Shown: one piece after another, positions 25,327 to 35,052 of the stretch | Numbering within the stretch: position 1 is the first letter of the stretch | Layout of the letters: each line of letters opens with the position of its first letter | DNA from: Clostridia bacterium | GTDB lineage: Bacteria > Bacillota > Clostridia > Oscillospirales > Acutalibacteraceae | Assembly: GCA_017436255.1 (NCBI GenBank) | Contig: JAFSDK010000008.1 | Coordinates: 1-49,800, forward strand | Length of the DNA stretch: 49,800 nucleotides | Reading direction: 5' to 3' | Made by a program: the position numbers and the translations under genes | The notes under the pieces: generated by a model | Told to the model about the DNA's origin: nothing | Databases searched by the model: none | What the model saw: only the letters and a program-made list of their open reading frames with translations

Positions 25327-25361
25327 AAAAGGACCGATAGTTTTACTATCGGTCCTTTTTT
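25327..25361 (+). terminator. Terminator after the proS operon
   Basis: A 14-bp perfect stem (25327-25340 with 25346-25359) around TTTTA is followed by six T. Confidence 0.9.
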
Positions 25362-25533
25362 CATATTAATATTTTTCACAGAAAAGATAAACATGGCTTT
25401 ACGCTTAAAATTGATAGTGGCTCTCCTTATATATATAATGTAAGTAAAATATAGCAAAAACTACATTCTTTGTCAATGAACAAAGAAACCACATAAACAT
25501 TAAAAATAAATTTGAAAAAATTCAAAAAAACAC
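25362..25533. other. AT-rich gap before the S10 promoter
   Basis: No gene is supported here. It holds one perfect 8-bp hairpin, TTCTTTGT with ACAAAGAA (25466-25487), and A/T-rich sequence leading into the strong promoter, which may act as an UP-like element. Confidence 0.5.
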
Positions 25534-25562
25534 TTGCAAAACATATAAAAGTGTGTTATTAT
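25534..25562 (+). promoter_or_regulatory. Promoter of the S10-spc-alpha operon
   Basis: TTGCAA (25534-25539) and TATTAT (25557-25562) are spaced by 17 bases and preceded by long A-tracts. It matches the rpmB promoter in both hexamers and in the bases next to them. Confidence 0.85.
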
Positions 25563-25568
25563 ACCTGA

Positions 25569-25841
25569 GTACGCTATGCGTATTGATATGCGATGATGCG
25601 GGAGGTGGCTGACCTCGAGTCAGGGAATTTCCGCGGAGTATGTCCGATTTTAAACCGGGCGAAAGAACTTAGAACCGCACAGTTAGGGCATCTTGCGAGC
25701 CTTAATAGTGCAGCGGCAGTTTATCTGCCGTACCCGGAATTTGCTGCGACCCCAGTAACTCCGGTTTTATAATGTACCGCAAAGAAACACGCGGTACGGT
25801 GTAAGTTTTGCCCGCCAACTATTTTAAGGAGGCGACACTCA
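25569..25841 (+). ncRNA. Structured leader RNA of the S10 operon
   Basis: About 270 bases separate the promoter from rpsJ, and no gene fits in them. The leader is markedly richer in G+C than the surroundings and holds several hairpins: GAGGT/ACCTC at 25602-25616, CGGCAG/CTGCCG at 25714-25730, a terminator-like hairpin at 25734-25770 and GTACCGC/GCGGTAC at 25774-25797. In many bacteria ribosomal proteins, such as L4 in enterobacteria, bind such leaders and cut expression of their own operon. The regulator here is not known. Confidence 0.65.
25734..25770 (+). terminator. Candidate attenuator in the S10 leader
   Basis: CCGGA (25734-25738) pairs with TCCGG (25760-25764), with an inner helix TTGCTG/CAGTAA, and the stem is followed directly by TTTTAT. 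This is the shape of an intrinsic terminator inside a leader, placed before the operon's first gene. Confidence 0.5.
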
Positions 25842-26153
25842 ATGGCAGTAAAAGAAAAGATTCGTATCAGAATCAAGGGTTACGATCACGCACTTGTAGA
25901 CCAGTCCGCAGATAAGATTGTGGAAACCGCTAAACGTACAGGCGCTCGCGTTTCGGGTCCGGTACCGCTCCCGACAGAGAGAGAAATCGTAACAATCCTA
26001 CGCGCTGTTCATAAATATAAGGACAGCCGTGAGCAGTTCGAAACAAGAACTCACAAAAGGCTTATCGACATTCTCAGACCTTCAAACAAAACTGTTGAAG
26101 CTCTGACAGGTCTTGAGCTTCCCGCCGGTGTAGAGATTGAAATTAAACTTTAA
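25842..26153 (+). CDS. rpsJ: 30S ribosomal protein S10
   Basis: First gene of the S10 operon. The 103-residue product is full length for S10, a protein of the 30S head that also serves as NusE in antitermination. Typical segments are [25 protein letters not shown] and RTHKRLIDI. The ATG follows AAGGAGGCG. rplC comes 63 bases later. Confidence 0.98.
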   Translation: MAVKEKIRIRIKGYDHALVDQSADKIVETAKRTGARVSGPVPLPTEREIVTILRAVHKYKDSREQFETRTHKRLIDILRPSNKTVEALTGLELPAGVEIEIKL

Positions 26154-26216
26154 TCGTATACTTACGGTGTGGTCACGTTGGTGAATACCAACCAATAACC
26201 AAAGGAGGATAAAAAC

Positions 26217-26849
26217 ATGAAAAAGGCAATCGTAGGTAAAAAGCTTGGTATGACTCAGCTTTTTGATGCGAACGGTAACGTTGTTCCCGTAACTGTAATT
26301 GAAGCAGGTCCCTGTGTGATTGCTCAAAAGAAGACAGTTGAAAACGACGGTTATGAAGCTATTCAGGTTGGCTACGGCGATATGAAAGCTTCTAAAGTTA
26401 ACGGTCCTATGAAGGGCCACTTTGCAAAAGGCGATGTAGCTCCTAAGAAAGTTCTTCGCGAATTCCGTCTTGAAGATATCAGCGGTTCGAATGTTGGCGA
26501 CATTATTAAGGCTGACATATTCGCCGAGGGTGAAAGTGTAGACGTTCGCGGCACTTCTAAAGGTAAGGGATATGCCGGCACAATTAAGCGCTGGAATTTC
26601 GGTCGTCTTAAGGAATCTCACGGTACAGGCCCTGTACACCGTCATGGTGGTTCACTCGGTGCTTGTTCAAGTCCGTCGAGAGTATTCAAAGGCAAAAAGA
26701 TGGCAGGTCACTTGGGTAACGAGCGCGTAACCGTTCAGAACTTAAGTGTAGTTAAGGTTGATGCTGAAAATAACATCATTGCAGTTAAGGGCGCAGTTCC
26801 CGGTCCTAAGGGCGGCATTGTTGTTCTTTTCGATAGCGTTAAAGCTTAA
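26217..26849 (+). CDS. rplC: 50S ribosomal protein L3
   Basis: A 210-residue L3, an early assembly protein near the peptidyl transferase centre. [15 protein letters not shown] at the start and the long loop [20 protein letters not shown] are diagnostic. The ATG follows AAAGGAGG. It is 63 bases after rpsJ and 17 before rplD. Confidence 0.98.
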   Translation: MKKAIVGKKLGMTQLFDANGNVVPVTVIEAGPCVIAQKKTVENDGYEAIQVGYGDMKASKVNGPMKGHFAKGDVAPKKVLREFRLEDISGSNVGDIIKADIFAEGESVDVRGTSKGKGYAGTIKRWNFGRLKESHGTGPVHRHGGSLGACSSPSRVFKGKKMAGHLGNERVTVQNLSVVKVDAENNIIAVKGAVPGPKGGIVVLFDSVKA

Positions 26850-26866
26850 GGGAAGGAGTGTTTTAA

Positions 26867-27490
26867 ATGGCTAACATAGCAGTAGTAGATATGGCCGGCA
26901 AAAACGTTGGCGAAATCACATTAAACGATGCCATTTTTGGTATCAAGCCGAATGCAGTTGTTATGCATATGGCAGTTGTAAATTACCTTGCTAATCAGCG
27001 TCAGGGCACTCAGTCCACATTAACCCGTACCGAAGTTTCCGGTGGTGGCAAAAAGCCTTGGAGACAAAAGGGTACAGGTCATGCAAGACAGGGTTCGACC
27101 AGAGCACCTCAGTGGAGACACGGTGGTATCGTTCACGCACCGAAGCCGAGAGATTATTCTTACTCTCTCAACAAGAAGGTTCGTAGACTTGCTCTTAAGT
27201 CTGCTCTTTCTGACAAGGTTATCAACAATTCACTCATCGTTCTTGATGAGCTTGCATTGGATTCCTACAAAACAAAGACAGTTGCCGATTGCTTAAAGGC
27301 TATCGGTGCTCAGAAGAAAACTCTTATCGTATTGGCTGACAACAACGCATTTGCAGTTAAGTCAATCGCTAATATCGCAGGAGTTAAATCTGCACAGATT
27401 AACACAATTAACACCTATGACATTATCAATGCTGATACTTTGGTAATCGTTAAGGATGCTGTTGCTAAATTAGAGGAGGTGTATGCATAA
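26867..27490 (+). CDS. rplD: 50S ribosomal protein L4
   Basis: A 207-residue L4, which lines the peptide exit tunnel through its extended loop ([19 protein letters not shown]). In enterobacteria L4 also represses the S10 operon through the leader, so it is the obvious candidate ligand for the leader at 25569-25841. Its stop codon overlaps the rplW start by one base. Confidence 0.97.
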   Translation: MANIAVVDMAGKNVGEITLNDAIFGIKPNAVVMHMAVVNYLANQRQGTQSTLTRTEVSGGGKKPWRQKGTGHARQGSTRAPQWRHGGIVHAPKPRDYSYSLNKKVRRLALKSALSDKVINNSLIVLDELALDSYKTKTVADCLKAIGAQKKTLIVLADNNAFAVKSIANIAGVKSAQINTINTYDIINADTLVIVKDAVAKLEEVYA

Positions 27491-27783
27491 TGAAAACCGC
27501 ACAGGATATCATTATCGCTCCGGTAATTACCGAAAAGAGCATGTCAGGTATAGCTGATAAGAAATACACCTTTAAGGTAGCAAAAGATGCCAACAAAATC
27601 GAAATCGCAGCTGCTGTTGAAAAGCTTTTCAAGGTAGAGGTTGCTAAGGTTAACACCATTTCGGTTAGAGGCAAAGCAAGACGCATGGGCCGTTACAGCG
27701 GTTATACTGCTTCTTGGAAGAAAGCAATCGTAACACTTAAAGCTGATTCTAAGCCAATCGAATTCTTCGATGGTTTAATGTAA
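27490..27783 (+). CDS. rplW: 50S ribosomal protein L23
   Basis: A 97-residue L23 that sits at the tunnel exit and docks trigger factor and SRP. Recognised by [24 protein letters not shown] and the late loop [13 protein letters not shown]. Start and rplD stop overlap as TAATG. A 100-base gap with two hairpins follows before rplB. Confidence 0.97.
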   Translation: MKTAQDIIIAPVITEKSMSGIADKKYTFKVAKDANKIEIAAAVEKLFKVEVAKVNTISVRGKARRMGRYSGYTASWKKAIVTLKADSKPIEFFDGLM

Positions 27784-27801
27784 TTCTTTAAGTCAACTGT
27801 T

Positions 27802-27855
27802 TGAAATTAAAGCGATTTAATTTCAGGTGACGTATGAAGTCGTTAAGACGACTTC
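27802..27855 (+). other. Two tandem hairpins in the rplW-rplB gap
   Basis: A 10-bp perfect stem at 27802-27811/27816-27825 closes on a GCGA tetraloop (GNRA type). A second, 7-bp stem (GAAGTCG with CGACTTC) lies at 27836-27855. No T-run follows, so these are not terminators. They could be processing or protein-binding sites within the operon mRNA. Confidence 0.55.
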
Positions 27856-27883
27856 GCTAAGCCAAAATAGGAGAGTGAAACAA

Positions 27884-28714
27884 ATGGCTATTAAACATTA
27901 CAAGCCGACTACACCCGGTCGCCGTAATATGACAACTATGGATTATTCCGAGTTATCAAAAGTGGCACCTGAGAGAAGTTTGCTTGCGCCGATTAAGAAA
28001 AATGCCGGTCGTAACAGTTATGGCCGCATCACCGTACGTCATAGAGGCGGCGGTAACCGTAGAAAGTATAGAATCATTGATTTCAAGAGAAACCGTTTCG
28101 GTATTCCGGCAACAGTTATGACTCTTGAATATGATCCGAACCGTTCAGCATTTATTGCACTTGTGCAGTATACTGATGGTGAGAAGCGTTATATCATCGC
28201 TCCTGTAGGATTAAAGGTTGGCGATGTTATCGTAAGTGGTCCCGACGCTGATATTAAGCCGGGTAACGCACTTCCGCTCAGCAATATTCCTGTAGGTACC
28301 TTTATTCATAATATTGAGCTTTATCCCGGCAAGGGCGCTCAGCTCGCTCGTTCAGCTGGTAACATGGCTCAGCTTATGGCTAAAGAAAACGGAATGGCAC
28401 TGCTCCGACTTCCGTCAGGTGAGCTCAGAAACGTTCCTGCAAATTGTATGGCAACTGTAGGTCAGGTAAGTAATCCTGAACACAGCAACATCAACTATGG
28501 TAAAGCAGGTCGTAAACGTCATATGGGTTGGCGTCCTACCGTTCGCGGTTCTGTTATGAACCCCTGCGATCACCCTCACGGTGGTGGTGAAGGTAAGTCA
28601 CCTATCGGTCGTCCGGGCCCTGTAACACCTTGGGGTAAACCTGCTCTTGGTTATAAGACCAGAGATAAGAAGAAGGCTTCTGATAAGTATATTATCAAGC
28701 GCCGTTCTAAGTAG
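27884..28714 (+). CDS. rplB: 50S ribosomal protein L2
   Basis: A 276-residue L2, a core large-subunit protein needed for peptidyl transferase activity. The start [18 protein letters not shown] and the highly conserved [19 protein letters not shown] near the end are diagnostic, including the functional histidine. ATG 27884 follows AGGAGAG; an in-frame upstream extension crosses the hairpins and is unlikely to be used. Confidence 0.98.
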   Translation: MAIKHYKPTTPGRRNMTTMDYSELSKVAPERSLLAPIKKNAGRNSYGRITVRHRGGGNRRKYRIIDFKRNRFGIPATVMTLEYDPNRSAFIALVQYTDGEKRYIIAPVGLKVGDVIVSGPDADIKPGNALPLSNIPVGTFIHNIELYPGKGAQLARSAGNMAQLMAKENGMALLRLPSGELRNVPANCMATVGQVSNPEHSNINYGKAGRKRHMGWRPTVRGSVMNPCDHPHGGGEGKSPIGRPGPVTPWGKPALGYKTRDKKKASDKYIIKRRSK

Positions 28715-28735
28715 TCTACGTAAAGGAGAATAATT

Positions 28736-29008
28736 ATGGGTAGAAGCATTAAAAAAGGCCCTTACGTGCAACCTGTGTTGCTTAAAAGGGTTAAAGAGAT
28801 GAACGAAGCCGGTGAGAAGAGAGTTCTTAAGACCTGGTCACGTTCTTCAACCATATTCCCTGATTTCGTTGGACACACTTTCGCAGTTCACGACGGACGT
28901 AAGCACGTTCCGGTATATGTAACTGAGGATATGGTTGGTCATAAACTCGGCGAATTTGCACCCACAAGAACATTTAAGGGTCACGCCGGTTCAAAAACCA
29001 CAAAATAA
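28736..29008 (+). CDS. rpsS: 30S ribosomal protein S19
   Basis: A 90-residue S19 in the 30S head, next to S13 at the tRNA-binding region. Typical features are RSIKKGPYV at the start, [16 protein letters not shown] and a C-terminal [13 protein letters not shown]. It starts behind AAAGGAGA, 21 bases after rplB. Confidence 0.98.
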   Translation: MGRSIKKGPYVQPVLLKRVKEMNEAGEKRVLKTWSRSSTIFPDFVGHTFAVHDGRKHVPVYVTEDMVGHKLGEFAPTRTFKGHAGSKTTK

Positions 29009-29026
29009 GTGGAAGGAGAGTAAACT

Positions 29027-29365
29027 ATGGAAGCAAGAGCTATATTAAAATACGCTCGTATTTCACCACGTAAGGTGAAAATCGTTTTGGATCTTATCCG
29101 AAACCAAGATGCTGACAAGGCTATGGCTATTCTCAGATTTACTCCCAAGTCCGCTTGTGAGTATTTAGAGAAGCTTTTAGCTTCAGCTATGGCAAATGCC
29201 GAAAACAATCATAACATGGATGTTTCTAAGCTCTACGTTGCAGAGTGCTTTGTATGCCCCGGACCGACTCTTAAGAGAATTCGTCCGAAGGATCACGGCC
29301 GTGCTCATAGAATCTTAAAGAGAACAAGCCATGTTACAATCGTTCTTAAAGAACGTGAAAACTAA
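29027..29365 (+). CDS. rplV: 50S ribosomal protein L22
   Basis: A 112-residue L22 whose beta-hairpin forms part of the exit-tunnel constriction. Recognised by [15 protein letters not shown] and the hairpin [19 protein letters not shown]. It starts behind GAAGGAGAG, 18 bases after rpsS. Confidence 0.97.
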   Translation: MEARAILKYARISPRKVKIVLDLIRNQDADKAMAILRFTPKSACEYLEKLLASAMANAENNHNMDVSKLYVAECFVCPGPTLKRIRPKDHGRAHRILKRTSHVTIVLKEREN

Positions 29366-29382
29366 GAAGGAGGTTAAATATA

Positions 29383-30048
29383 ATGGGCCAGAAAGTTCAT
29401 CCACATGGATTCCGTGTTGGCGTAATTAAAAACTGGGATTCCCGTTGGTTCGCCAAGGACAACGTTTTCGGAGATACTTTGGTTGAGGATTATAACCTCC
29501 GTAAGTACTTGAAGAAAACACTTTATTCTGCAGGTGTTCCGAAGATTGAGATTGAGCGTAATGCTGACAAAATCAGACTTCACATCCACTGTGCAAAGCC
29601 GGGTATCGTAATCGGTCGTAACGGTTCAGAAATTGAGAAGTTACGTGCTGCTTGCCAGGCTAAGCTCGGTAAGCCTGTTAACATTAACATCGTTGAAGTT
29701 AAGAATCCCGATGTTAATTCAACCCTCGTTGCTGAAAGCGTTGCTGACCAGCTCGAGAAACGTGTATCCTTCCGTCGTGCTATGAAGATGGCTATTAGCC
29801 GTGCTATGAAGTCAGGCGCAAAGGGTATCAAGATTATGGTTTCAGGCCGTCTTGGCGGTGCTGAAATTGCAAGAAGCGAACAGTATCATGAAGGTACCAT
29901 CCCGCTACAGACACTTCGTGCCGATATCGATTACGGTTTTGCAGAGGCTGCAACAACCTACGGTCGTCTTGGCGTTAAGGTTTGGATTTACAAAGGCGAG
30001 GTTCTTCAAGATACAAGAAGCAATCGTAAGGAAGGAGGAGCCCGCTAA
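29383..30048 (+). CDS. rpsC: 30S ribosomal protein S3
   Basis: A 221-residue S3 at the mRNA entry site of the 30S subunit. [13 protein letters not shown] is the standard start, the KH domain contains [15 protein letters not shown], and the C-terminal half has [12 protein letters not shown]. It overlaps the rplP start by one base (TAATG). Confidence 0.98.
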   Translation: MGQKVHPHGFRVGVIKNWDSRWFAKDNVFGDTLVEDYNLRKYLKKTLYSAGVPKIEIERNADKIRLHIHCAKPGIVIGRNGSEIEKLRAACQAKLGKPVNINIVEVKNPDVNSTLVAESVADQLEKRVSFRRAMKMAISRAMKSGAKGIKIMVSGRLGGAEIARSEQYHEGTIPLQTLRADIDYGFAEAATTYGRLGVKVWIYKGEVLQDTRSNRKEGGAR

Positions 30049-30473
30049 TGTTATTACCGAAGCGTGTTAAATATCGTAGAGTACAGCGTGGTCGTTTGAC
30101 CGGTAAAGCTTCAAGAGGTACAACCGTTTCTCATGGTGATTTCGGTCTTCAGGCAACTGAGCCGGCGTGGATTACCTCTAACCAGATAGAAGCTGCTCGT
30201 ATTGCTATGACTCGTTACATTAAGCGTGGTGGTAAGGTTTGGATTAAAATCTTCCCCGACAAGCCGATTACAGAGAAACCTGCTGAAACTCGAATGGGTT
30301 CAGGTAAAGGTTCACCTGAATATTGGGTAGCAGTTGTTAAACCGGGCAGAGTTATGTTCGAAATTGGTGGTGTTAGCGAAGAATTAGCTCGTGAGGCTAT
30401 GAGACTCGCAGCCAACAAACTTCCGATTAAGTGTAAGTTTGTTACTAAGCAAGAAATGGGTGGTGAGCAGTAA
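30048..30473 (+). CDS. rplP: 50S ribosomal protein L16
   Basis: A 141-residue L16, which contacts the A-site tRNA. The start [15 protein letters not shown] and the motifs [18 protein letters not shown] and [15 protein letters not shown] are diagnostic. Both start and stop overlap the neighbours by one base, so translation is coupled from rpsC to rpmC. Confidence 0.98.
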   Translation: MLLPKRVKYRRVQRGRLTGKASRGTTVSHGDFGLQATEPAWITSNQIEAARIAMTRYIKRGGKVWIKIFPDKPITEKPAETRMGSGKGSPEYWVAVVKPGRVMFEIGGVSEELAREAMRLAANKLPIKCKFVTKQEMGGEQ

Positions 30474-30679
30474 TGAATGCAAAAGAAATCAGAGAATTAA
30501 CTTTACCTGAACTTAATGATAAGTTGGCAAAGCTTAAAGAGGAACTCTTCAATCTCCGTTTTCAGCTTGCCATTAACCAGCTCGATAACCCCACACGTAT
30601 AGGTGCCGTTAAGAAGGATATTGCACGAATTAAGACAGTTATTCGTGAGATTGAATTAAGCGGCGCTAACGTGCAGTAA
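30473..30679 (+). CDS. rpmC: 50S ribosomal protein L29
   Basis: A 68-residue L29, two long helices at the tunnel exit. Recognised by [20 protein letters not shown] and the ARIKTVIRE helix. The start overlaps the rplP stop by one base, and rpsQ follows 16 bases later. Confidence 0.96.
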   Translation: MNAKEIRELTLPELNDKLAKLKEELFNLRFQLAINQLDNPTRIGAVKKDIARIKTVIREIELSGANVQ

Positions 30680-30695
30680 AGGGAGGTAAGCTAAA

Positions 30696-30953
30696 ATGAG
30701 CGAAAGAAACCTTCGTAAGACAAGAGTAGGTAAGGTTGTAAGCGACAAAATGGAAAAAACCGTTGTAGTTGCTATTGAAGACAACGTTAAGCACCCACTC
30801 TACAAGAAGATTATCAAAAACACTATTAGACTTAAAGCTCATGATGAGAACAACATTTGTGGTATTGGTGACCGCGTTCTCATTATGGAAACACGTCCTC
30901 TTTCAAAAGATAAGAATTGGCGTGTAGTTGAAATCATCGAAAAGGCTAAATAG
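30696..30953 (+). CDS. rpsQ: 30S ribosomal protein S17
   Basis: An 85-residue S17, an OB-fold primary rRNA binder. Typical segments are [19 protein letters not shown] and [19 protein letters not shown]. The ATG follows GGGAGGT. Confidence 0.98.
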   Translation: MSERNLRKTRVGKVVSDKMEKTVVVAIEDNVKHPLYKKIIKNTIRLKAHDENNICGIGDRVLIMETRPLSKDKNWRVVEIIEKAK

Positions 30954-30971
30954 TTTAAGGAGGAAAACACT

Positions 30972-31340
30972 GTGATACAACAACAGAGTTACCTCAAGGT
31001 TGCTGACAACACCGGTGCTAAAGAAATTATGTGCATTCGTGTATTAGGAGGCTCCAAAAGGAGGTATGCCAACATTGGCGATGTAATCGTTGCTTCTGTT
31101 AAGAAGGCTGCGCCCGGCGGCACAGTTAAGAAGGGCGATGTAGTTAAGGCTGTAGTAGTTCGTTCTGCAAAGGGCCTTCGTCGCAATGACGGCACATACA
31201 TCAGATTTGACGAAAATGCAGCAGTTATTATCCGTGAGGATAAGAACCCGCGTGGCACTCGTATTTTTGGACCAGTAGCCCGTGAGCTTCGTGACAAGGA
31301 TTATACAAAAATCTTGTCTCTCGCTCCGGAAGTGCTTTAA
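30972..31340 (+). CDS. rplN: 50S ribosomal protein L14
   Basis: A 122-residue L14 that forms part of the intersubunit bridge. [19 protein letters not shown] and [20 protein letters not shown] are diagnostic. Translation starts at GTG behind AAGGAGG. The coding region contains two internal AGGAGG-like sites (near 31050-31065), which are part of conserved codons and not starts. Confidence 0.98.
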   Translation: MIQQQSYLKVADNTGAKEIMCIRVLGGSKRRYANIGDVIVASVKKAAPGGTVKKGDVVKAVVVRSAKGLRRNDGTYIRFDENAAVIIREDKNPRGTRIFGPVARELRDKDYTKILSLAPEVL

Positions 31341-31356
31341 TGGGAGGTAGAAACAA

Positions 31357-31680
31357 ATGAATAAACTTCACGTTAAAACAGGGGATACTGTAGTACTTCT
31401 CACTGGAGATGCTAAAGACCGTGGTAAGACCGGTAAGGTACTTGAGGTTAGTCCGGAAGAAGGAAAGGTTATCGTTGAGGGTCTCAACATCGTTAAAAAG
31501 CATGTTAAACCCCGCAAGGCCGGCGATCCTTCCGGTATAATTGAAACTGAGAGCCCGATCTATGCTTGCAAAGTACAGATCGTTTGCCCGAAGTGTAACA
31601 AACCCACCCGCGTAGGTCATAAGATTTATGCTGATGGTAAGAAAGACCGCATGTGCAAAAAGTGCGGCGAAACCTTTTAA
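31357..31680 (+). CDS. rplX: 50S ribosomal protein L24
   Basis: A 107-residue L24, an assembly initiator with a KOW motif ([20 protein letters not shown]). The C-terminal part holds CPKC and CKKC pairs, which suggest bound zinc, as in many Clostridia. The ATG follows GGGAGG. Confidence 0.97.
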   Translation: MNKLHVKTGDTVVLLTGDAKDRGKTGKVLEVSPEEGKVIVEGLNIVKKHVKPRKAGDPSGIIETESPIYACKVQIVCPKCNKPTRVGHKIYADGKKDRMCKKCGETF

Positions 31681-31699
31681 GAGATAAGGAGAACATGAC

Positions 31700-32239
31700 A
31701 TGTCAGTATTGAAGGACGATTACAAACAGAATATCGCTCCTGCATTGATGAAGAAATACAACTACAAGAGCGTCATGCAAATTCCGAAGCTCGATAAGGT
31801 AGTAATCAATGTAGGTTGCGGTGAAGCAAAAGATAACACCAAGATGATTGATGCTATCATGAATGATCTCGCAATCATCACCGGTCAGAAGGCTGTTCCC
31901 TGTAAGGCTAAAAAGTCTGTAGCTAACTTTAAGTTACGTGAGGGTATGCCGATTGGCGCAAAAGTAACTCTTCGCGGAGAAAAGATGTATGAGTTTGTTT
32001 ACAAACTCTTCAACATAGCTCTTCCGAGAGTTCGTGACTTCAGAGGAATTAACCCCAACGCTTTCGACGGCCGCGGCAACTATGCTATGGGCGTTAAAGA
32101 ACAGCTTATTTTCCCTGAAATTGAGTACGATAAAATCGATAGAGTTCGCGGTATGGACATTATATTTGTTACAACTGCAACTAACGACGAAGAAGCACGT
32201 GAGTTATTAACACTCATGGGCGCTCCGTTTGCGAAGTAA
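31700..32239 (+). CDS. rplE: 50S ribosomal protein L5
   Basis: A 179-residue L5, which binds 5S rRNA and touches P-site tRNA. Recognised by [32 protein letters not shown] and the C-terminal [15 protein letters not shown]. It lies 19 bases after rplX and 12 before the S14 gene. Confidence 0.98.
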   Translation: MSVLKDDYKQNIAPALMKKYNYKSVMQIPKLDKVVINVGCGEAKDNTKMIDAIMNDLAIITGQKAVPCKAKKSVANFKLREGMPIGAKVTLRGEKMYEFVYKLFNIALPRVRDFRGINPNAFDGRGNYAMGVKEQLIFPEIEYDKIDRVRGMDIIFVTTATNDEEARELLTLMGAPFAK

Positions 32240-32251
32240 GGAGAAGGAATT

Positions 32252-32437
32252 ATGGCTAAAACATCTATGAAAGTTAAGCAGGCAAGACCCGCTAAGTTTT
32301 CAACAAGAGAATACAGCAGATGCAAAATCTGCGGCCGCCCGCATGCTTATCTTCGCAAGTACGGCATCTGCCGTATCTGCTTCAGGGAGTTAGCCTATAA
32401 AGGTGAAATTCCCGGCGTAAAGAAGGCAAGCTGGTAA
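32252..32437 (+). CDS. rpsZ: 30S ribosomal protein S14 type Z
   Basis: A 61-residue S14 of the short zinc-binding type. [20 protein letters not shown] carries the four cysteines. This form needs zinc, unlike the longer C-minus form made under zinc limitation in some bacteria. It starts 12 bases after rplE behind AAGGAGAAGG. Confidence 0.97.
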   Translation: MAKTSMKVKQARPAKFSTREYSRCKICGRPHAYLRKYGICRICFRELAYKGEIPGVKKASW

Positions 32438-32463
32438 ACAGAAAGCTAAAGGAGGTTGACGTC

Positions 32464-32862
32464 ATGCAAATCACCGATACAATCGCTGATATGCTTACAC
32501 GTATTCGTAATGCATCTGCAGCAAAACATGACTCGGTTGATATTCCTGCATCAAACGTAAAGAAGGCTATTGCTCAGATTTTACTTGATGAAGGTTACAT
32601 TAATGGCTTTCAGGTCATTGAAGACGGAAAGCAGGGCGTAATTCATGTAACATTGAAGTACGGCCCGAACAAGACACAGGTTATTTCCGGAATCCGCAGA
32701 GTTTCTAAGCCCGGTCTTCGTATCTACACAAACGTTGAAGATATGCCGAAGGTTATGAAGGGACTCGGTATTGCGATTCTTTCCACCTCTAAGGGAATAA
32801 TTACAGACAAGCAGGCTCGCCGCGAAAACGTTGGTGGCGAAGTTCTCGCATTTGTTTGGTAA
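32464..32862 (+). CDS. rpsH: 30S ribosomal protein S8
   Basis: A 132-residue S8, a primary 16S rRNA binder and, in enterobacteria, the repressor of the spc operon. Typical are [14 protein letters not shown] at the start and [20 protein letters not shown] at the end. The ATG follows AAAGGAGG. Confidence 0.98.
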   Translation: MQITDTIADMLTRIRNASAAKHDSVDIPASNVKKAIAQILLDEGYINGFQVIEDGKQGVIHVTLKYGPNKTQVISGIRRVSKPGLRIYTNVEDMPKVMKGLGIAILSTSKGIITDKQARRENVGGEVLAFVW

Positions 32863-32876
32863 GGAGGTGCAATGGA

Positions 32877-33425
32877 ATGTCAAGAATAGGAAATAAACCT
32901 ATCGCAATTCCTGCCGGTGTAGAGGTTAAGTTAAATGGTGCCGAAGTTGCTGTTAAGGGACCTAAAGGTGAACTCAAAAATACCTTTAATTCTGATATCG
33001 CAATTAAGGTTGAAGGTAACGAAGTAATCGTTACTCGTCCGAGCGATGCTAAGGAGTATCGTTCACTTCACGGCCTCACACGTACCCTTATCGCTAATAT
33101 GATTCAGGGTGTAACAACAGGTTATTCGAAGGAATTAGAAGTAAACGGTGTTGGTTACCGTGTGGCTAAGCAGGGTAAAGACCTTGTGATGAACCTTGGT
33201 TTCTCACACCAAGTAATTATGTCAGAAATCCCCGGCATCTCAATCGAAGTTCCTAATCCGAACAAGATTATTATTTCGGGTGCTGACAAACAAATGGTAG
33301 GCCAGTTTGCAGCTGATGTTCGTTCAAAGCGTCCGCCGGAACCCTATAAGGGCAAGGGTATTAAGTACGTAGATGAGCACATCCGTCGTAAAGAAGGTAA
33401 GGCCGGTAAGGGCTCAAAGAAATAA
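32877..33425 (+). CDS. rplF: 50S ribosomal protein L6
   Basis: A 182-residue L6 near the GTPase-associated centre. [15 protein letters not shown] is the standard start, and [17 protein letters not shown] closes the chain. ATG 32877 follows AAGGAGGTG; the in-frame GTG upstream lies inside rpsH. Confidence 0.97.
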   Translation: MSRIGNKPIAIPAGVEVKLNGAEVAVKGPKGELKNTFNSDIAIKVEGNEVIVTRPSDAKEYRSLHGLTRTLIANMIQGVTTGYSKELEVNGVGYRVAKQGKDLVMNLGFSHQVIMSEIPGISIEVPNPNKIIISGADKQMVGQFAADVRSKRPPEPYKGKGIKYVDEHIRRKEGKAGKGSKK

Positions 33426-33444
33426 TTAAAGGAGTGTATTTAAA

Positions 33445-33804
33445 ATGGTTAATAAGCCTGATTCAAACAAGGCTCGTATCCGCCGACACACACGTGTTCG
33501 TGGTAAGATTAGCGGTACCGCAGAGTGTCCGCGCCTTGACGTATTCCGCTCCAATAGCAACATTTACGCCCAGCTCATAGACGATGTTAAGGGTGTAACA
33601 CTTGTTAGCGCTTCTTCAAACGAAAAAGATTTCGGTGAAGATAAAGGTAACAAGGCAGGAGCCCGTAAAGTTGGACAATTAATTGCTAAACGCGCTGCTG
33701 ATAAGAATATCACTGAAGTTGTTTTCGACCGCGGTGGATATATTTATCACGGACGTGTTAAGGAGCTTGCCGAAGGTGCCCGTGAGGGCGGCCTCAAGTT
33801 CTAA
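33445..33804 (+). CDS. rplR: 50S ribosomal protein L18
   Basis: A 119-residue L18, a 5S rRNA-binding protein. Recognised by RPRLDVF-type segment [39 protein letters not shown] and the GGLKF end. It starts 19 bases after rplF behind AAAGGAG. Confidence 0.97.
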   Translation: MVNKPDSNKARIRRHTRVRGKISGTAECPRLDVFRSNSNIYAQLIDDVKGVTLVSASSNEKDFGEDKGNKAGARKVGQLIAKRAADKNITEVVFDRGGYIYHGRVKELAEGAREGGLKF

Positions 33805-33822
33805 TAAGGAGGAGGAGTACTT

Positions 33823-34338
33823 TTGGCTACAAAATTTGACATCACAATGATCGACGATCCGAAGGCTTTAAGAGAAAAGGTTGTTTCAATAAACCGTGTT
33901 TCTAAGACAGTTAAGGGCGGACGTATTATGAAGTTCTCTGCTTTAGTTGTTGTTGGTAACGGTGACGGAGTTGTAGGTTTCGGCCTCGGCAAAGCCGGTG
34001 AAGTTCCGGAAGCCATCCGTAAGGGTATTGAAGATGCTAAAAAGAACCTTATTAAGGTTTCTCTCAAAGGCACAACTATTCCTCATGAAGTTATAGGTGA
34101 ATTCGGCGCAGGCCGAGTTCTTATGAAACCCGCTGCACCTGGTACCGGTGTTATCGCTGGTGGTCCGGTGCGTGCCGTACTTGACGCTGTTGGTATTTCT
34201 GATATTCGTACCAAGACATTACGTTCTAAGAATCCTTGTAACGTTGTACGTGCTACTGTAGAGGGTCTCTCATTACTCAGAAACGCTGATGAAGTTGCAG
34301 CTATTCGCGGCAAGTCAGTTAAAGAAATTATTGGTTAA
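33823..34338 (+). CDS. rpsE: 30S ribosomal protein S5
   Basis: A 171-residue S5 at the mRNA entry and decoding region. Diagnostic segments are [33 protein letters not shown] and [20 protein letters not shown]. Translation starts at TTG 33823 behind a strong AAGGAGGAGG, an unusual start codon for a ribosomal protein. Confidence 0.97.
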   Translation: MATKFDITMIDDPKALREKVVSINRVSKTVKGGRIMKFSALVVVGNGDGVVGFGLGKAGEVPEAIRKGIEDAKKNLIKVSLKGTTIPHEVIGEFGAGRVLMKPAAPGTGVIAGGPVRAVLDAVGISDIRTKTLRSKNPCNVVRATVEGLSLLRNADEVAAIRGKSVKEIIG

Positions 34339-34352
34339 GGAGGAGCAGCACT

Positions 34353-34550
34353 ATGGCTAGAACAAAGAAGGCTGCCGGCCTTAAAATCAAGTTGGTTAAG
34401 AGTGTAATCGGTTGTAAAAAAGACCAGATCGCTACTGCTGTGGCATTAGGTCTTAAGAAAATCGGTGACGAGACTATTCAACCCGATAACGCTCAGACCA
34501 AGGGTAAGATTAATAAAATCATCCACCTCGTAGAGGTAACTGAAGCTTAA
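34353..34550 (+). CDS. rpmD: 50S ribosomal protein L30
   Basis: A 65-residue L30. The core KIKLVKSVIGCKKDQIATA and the C-terminal GKINKIIHLVEV fit the family. The ATG follows AAGGAGGAGC. A 58-base gap precedes rplO. Confidence 0.95.
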   Translation: MARTKKAAGLKIKLVKSVIGCKKDQIATAVALGLKKIGDETIQPDNAQTKGKINKIIHLVEVTEA

Positions 34551-34608
34551 GGCTTCAATAAATCAACTATTCGTATGAATGGTGCTACTAAGCAAGGAGG
34601 TGCGAAAA

Positions 34609-35052
34609 ATGAAACTGCATGAACTTACACCCGCTATTGGTTCTACTAAAGAAGCAAAGCGTATAGGCAGAGGTCATGGCTCCGGCAACGGTAAAACTGC
34701 CGGAAAAGGTCACAAGGGTCAAAAGGCTCGTGCCGGTCACGGTATGAGAGCTGGTTTCGAAGGCGGTCAGATGCCGTTACAGAGACGTATCCCGAAGCGT
34801 GGCTTCAATAACATTTTTGCTAAGGAGTCTGTAGCTATCAACGTTGCTGCACTCGAAGTATTCGAGAACGGTGCTGTTGTAGATGCTGCTGCTTTGGCAG
34901 ACAAAGGTATAATTGACAATGCTGGTATTCCGGTTAAGGTTCTCGGTAATGGTAATCTTACCAAGAAGTTAACCGTTAAGCTTTCCGCTTATTCAAAATC
35001 AGCTGCTGAGAAAATTACTGCTGCAGGCGGAAAGGCAGAGGTGAATGAATAA
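34609..35052 (+). CDS. rplO: 50S ribosomal protein L15
   Basis: A 147-residue L15, a late assembly protein. [18 protein letters not shown] and the glycine-rich [20 protein letters not shown] are diagnostic. ATG 34609 follows AAGGAGGTG; in-frame upstream codons are not needed. The stop overlaps the secY start by one base. Confidence 0.97.
   Translation: MKLHELTPAIGSTKEAKRIGRGHGSGNGKTAGKGHKGQKARAGHGMRAGFEGGQMPLQRRIPKRGFNNIFAKESVAINVAALEVFENGAVVDAAALADKGIIDNAGIPVKVLGNGNLTKKLTVKLSAYSKSAAEKITAAGGKAEVNE

Noticed and set aside
25393-25443. 16-codon hydrophobic frame (MALRLKLIVALLIYIM), considered as a small toxin
   Set aside because: No ribosome binding site of usual strength and no antisense RNA promoter or toxin family match.
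25569-25841. Known riboswitch or T-box in the S10 leader
   Set aside because: No T-box core motif or familiar riboswitch pattern was recognised, and the downstream genes are ribosomal.
31045-31068. Two AGGAGG-like sites inside rplN as an internal start
   Set aside because: They encode conserved L14 residues and no gene starts after them.
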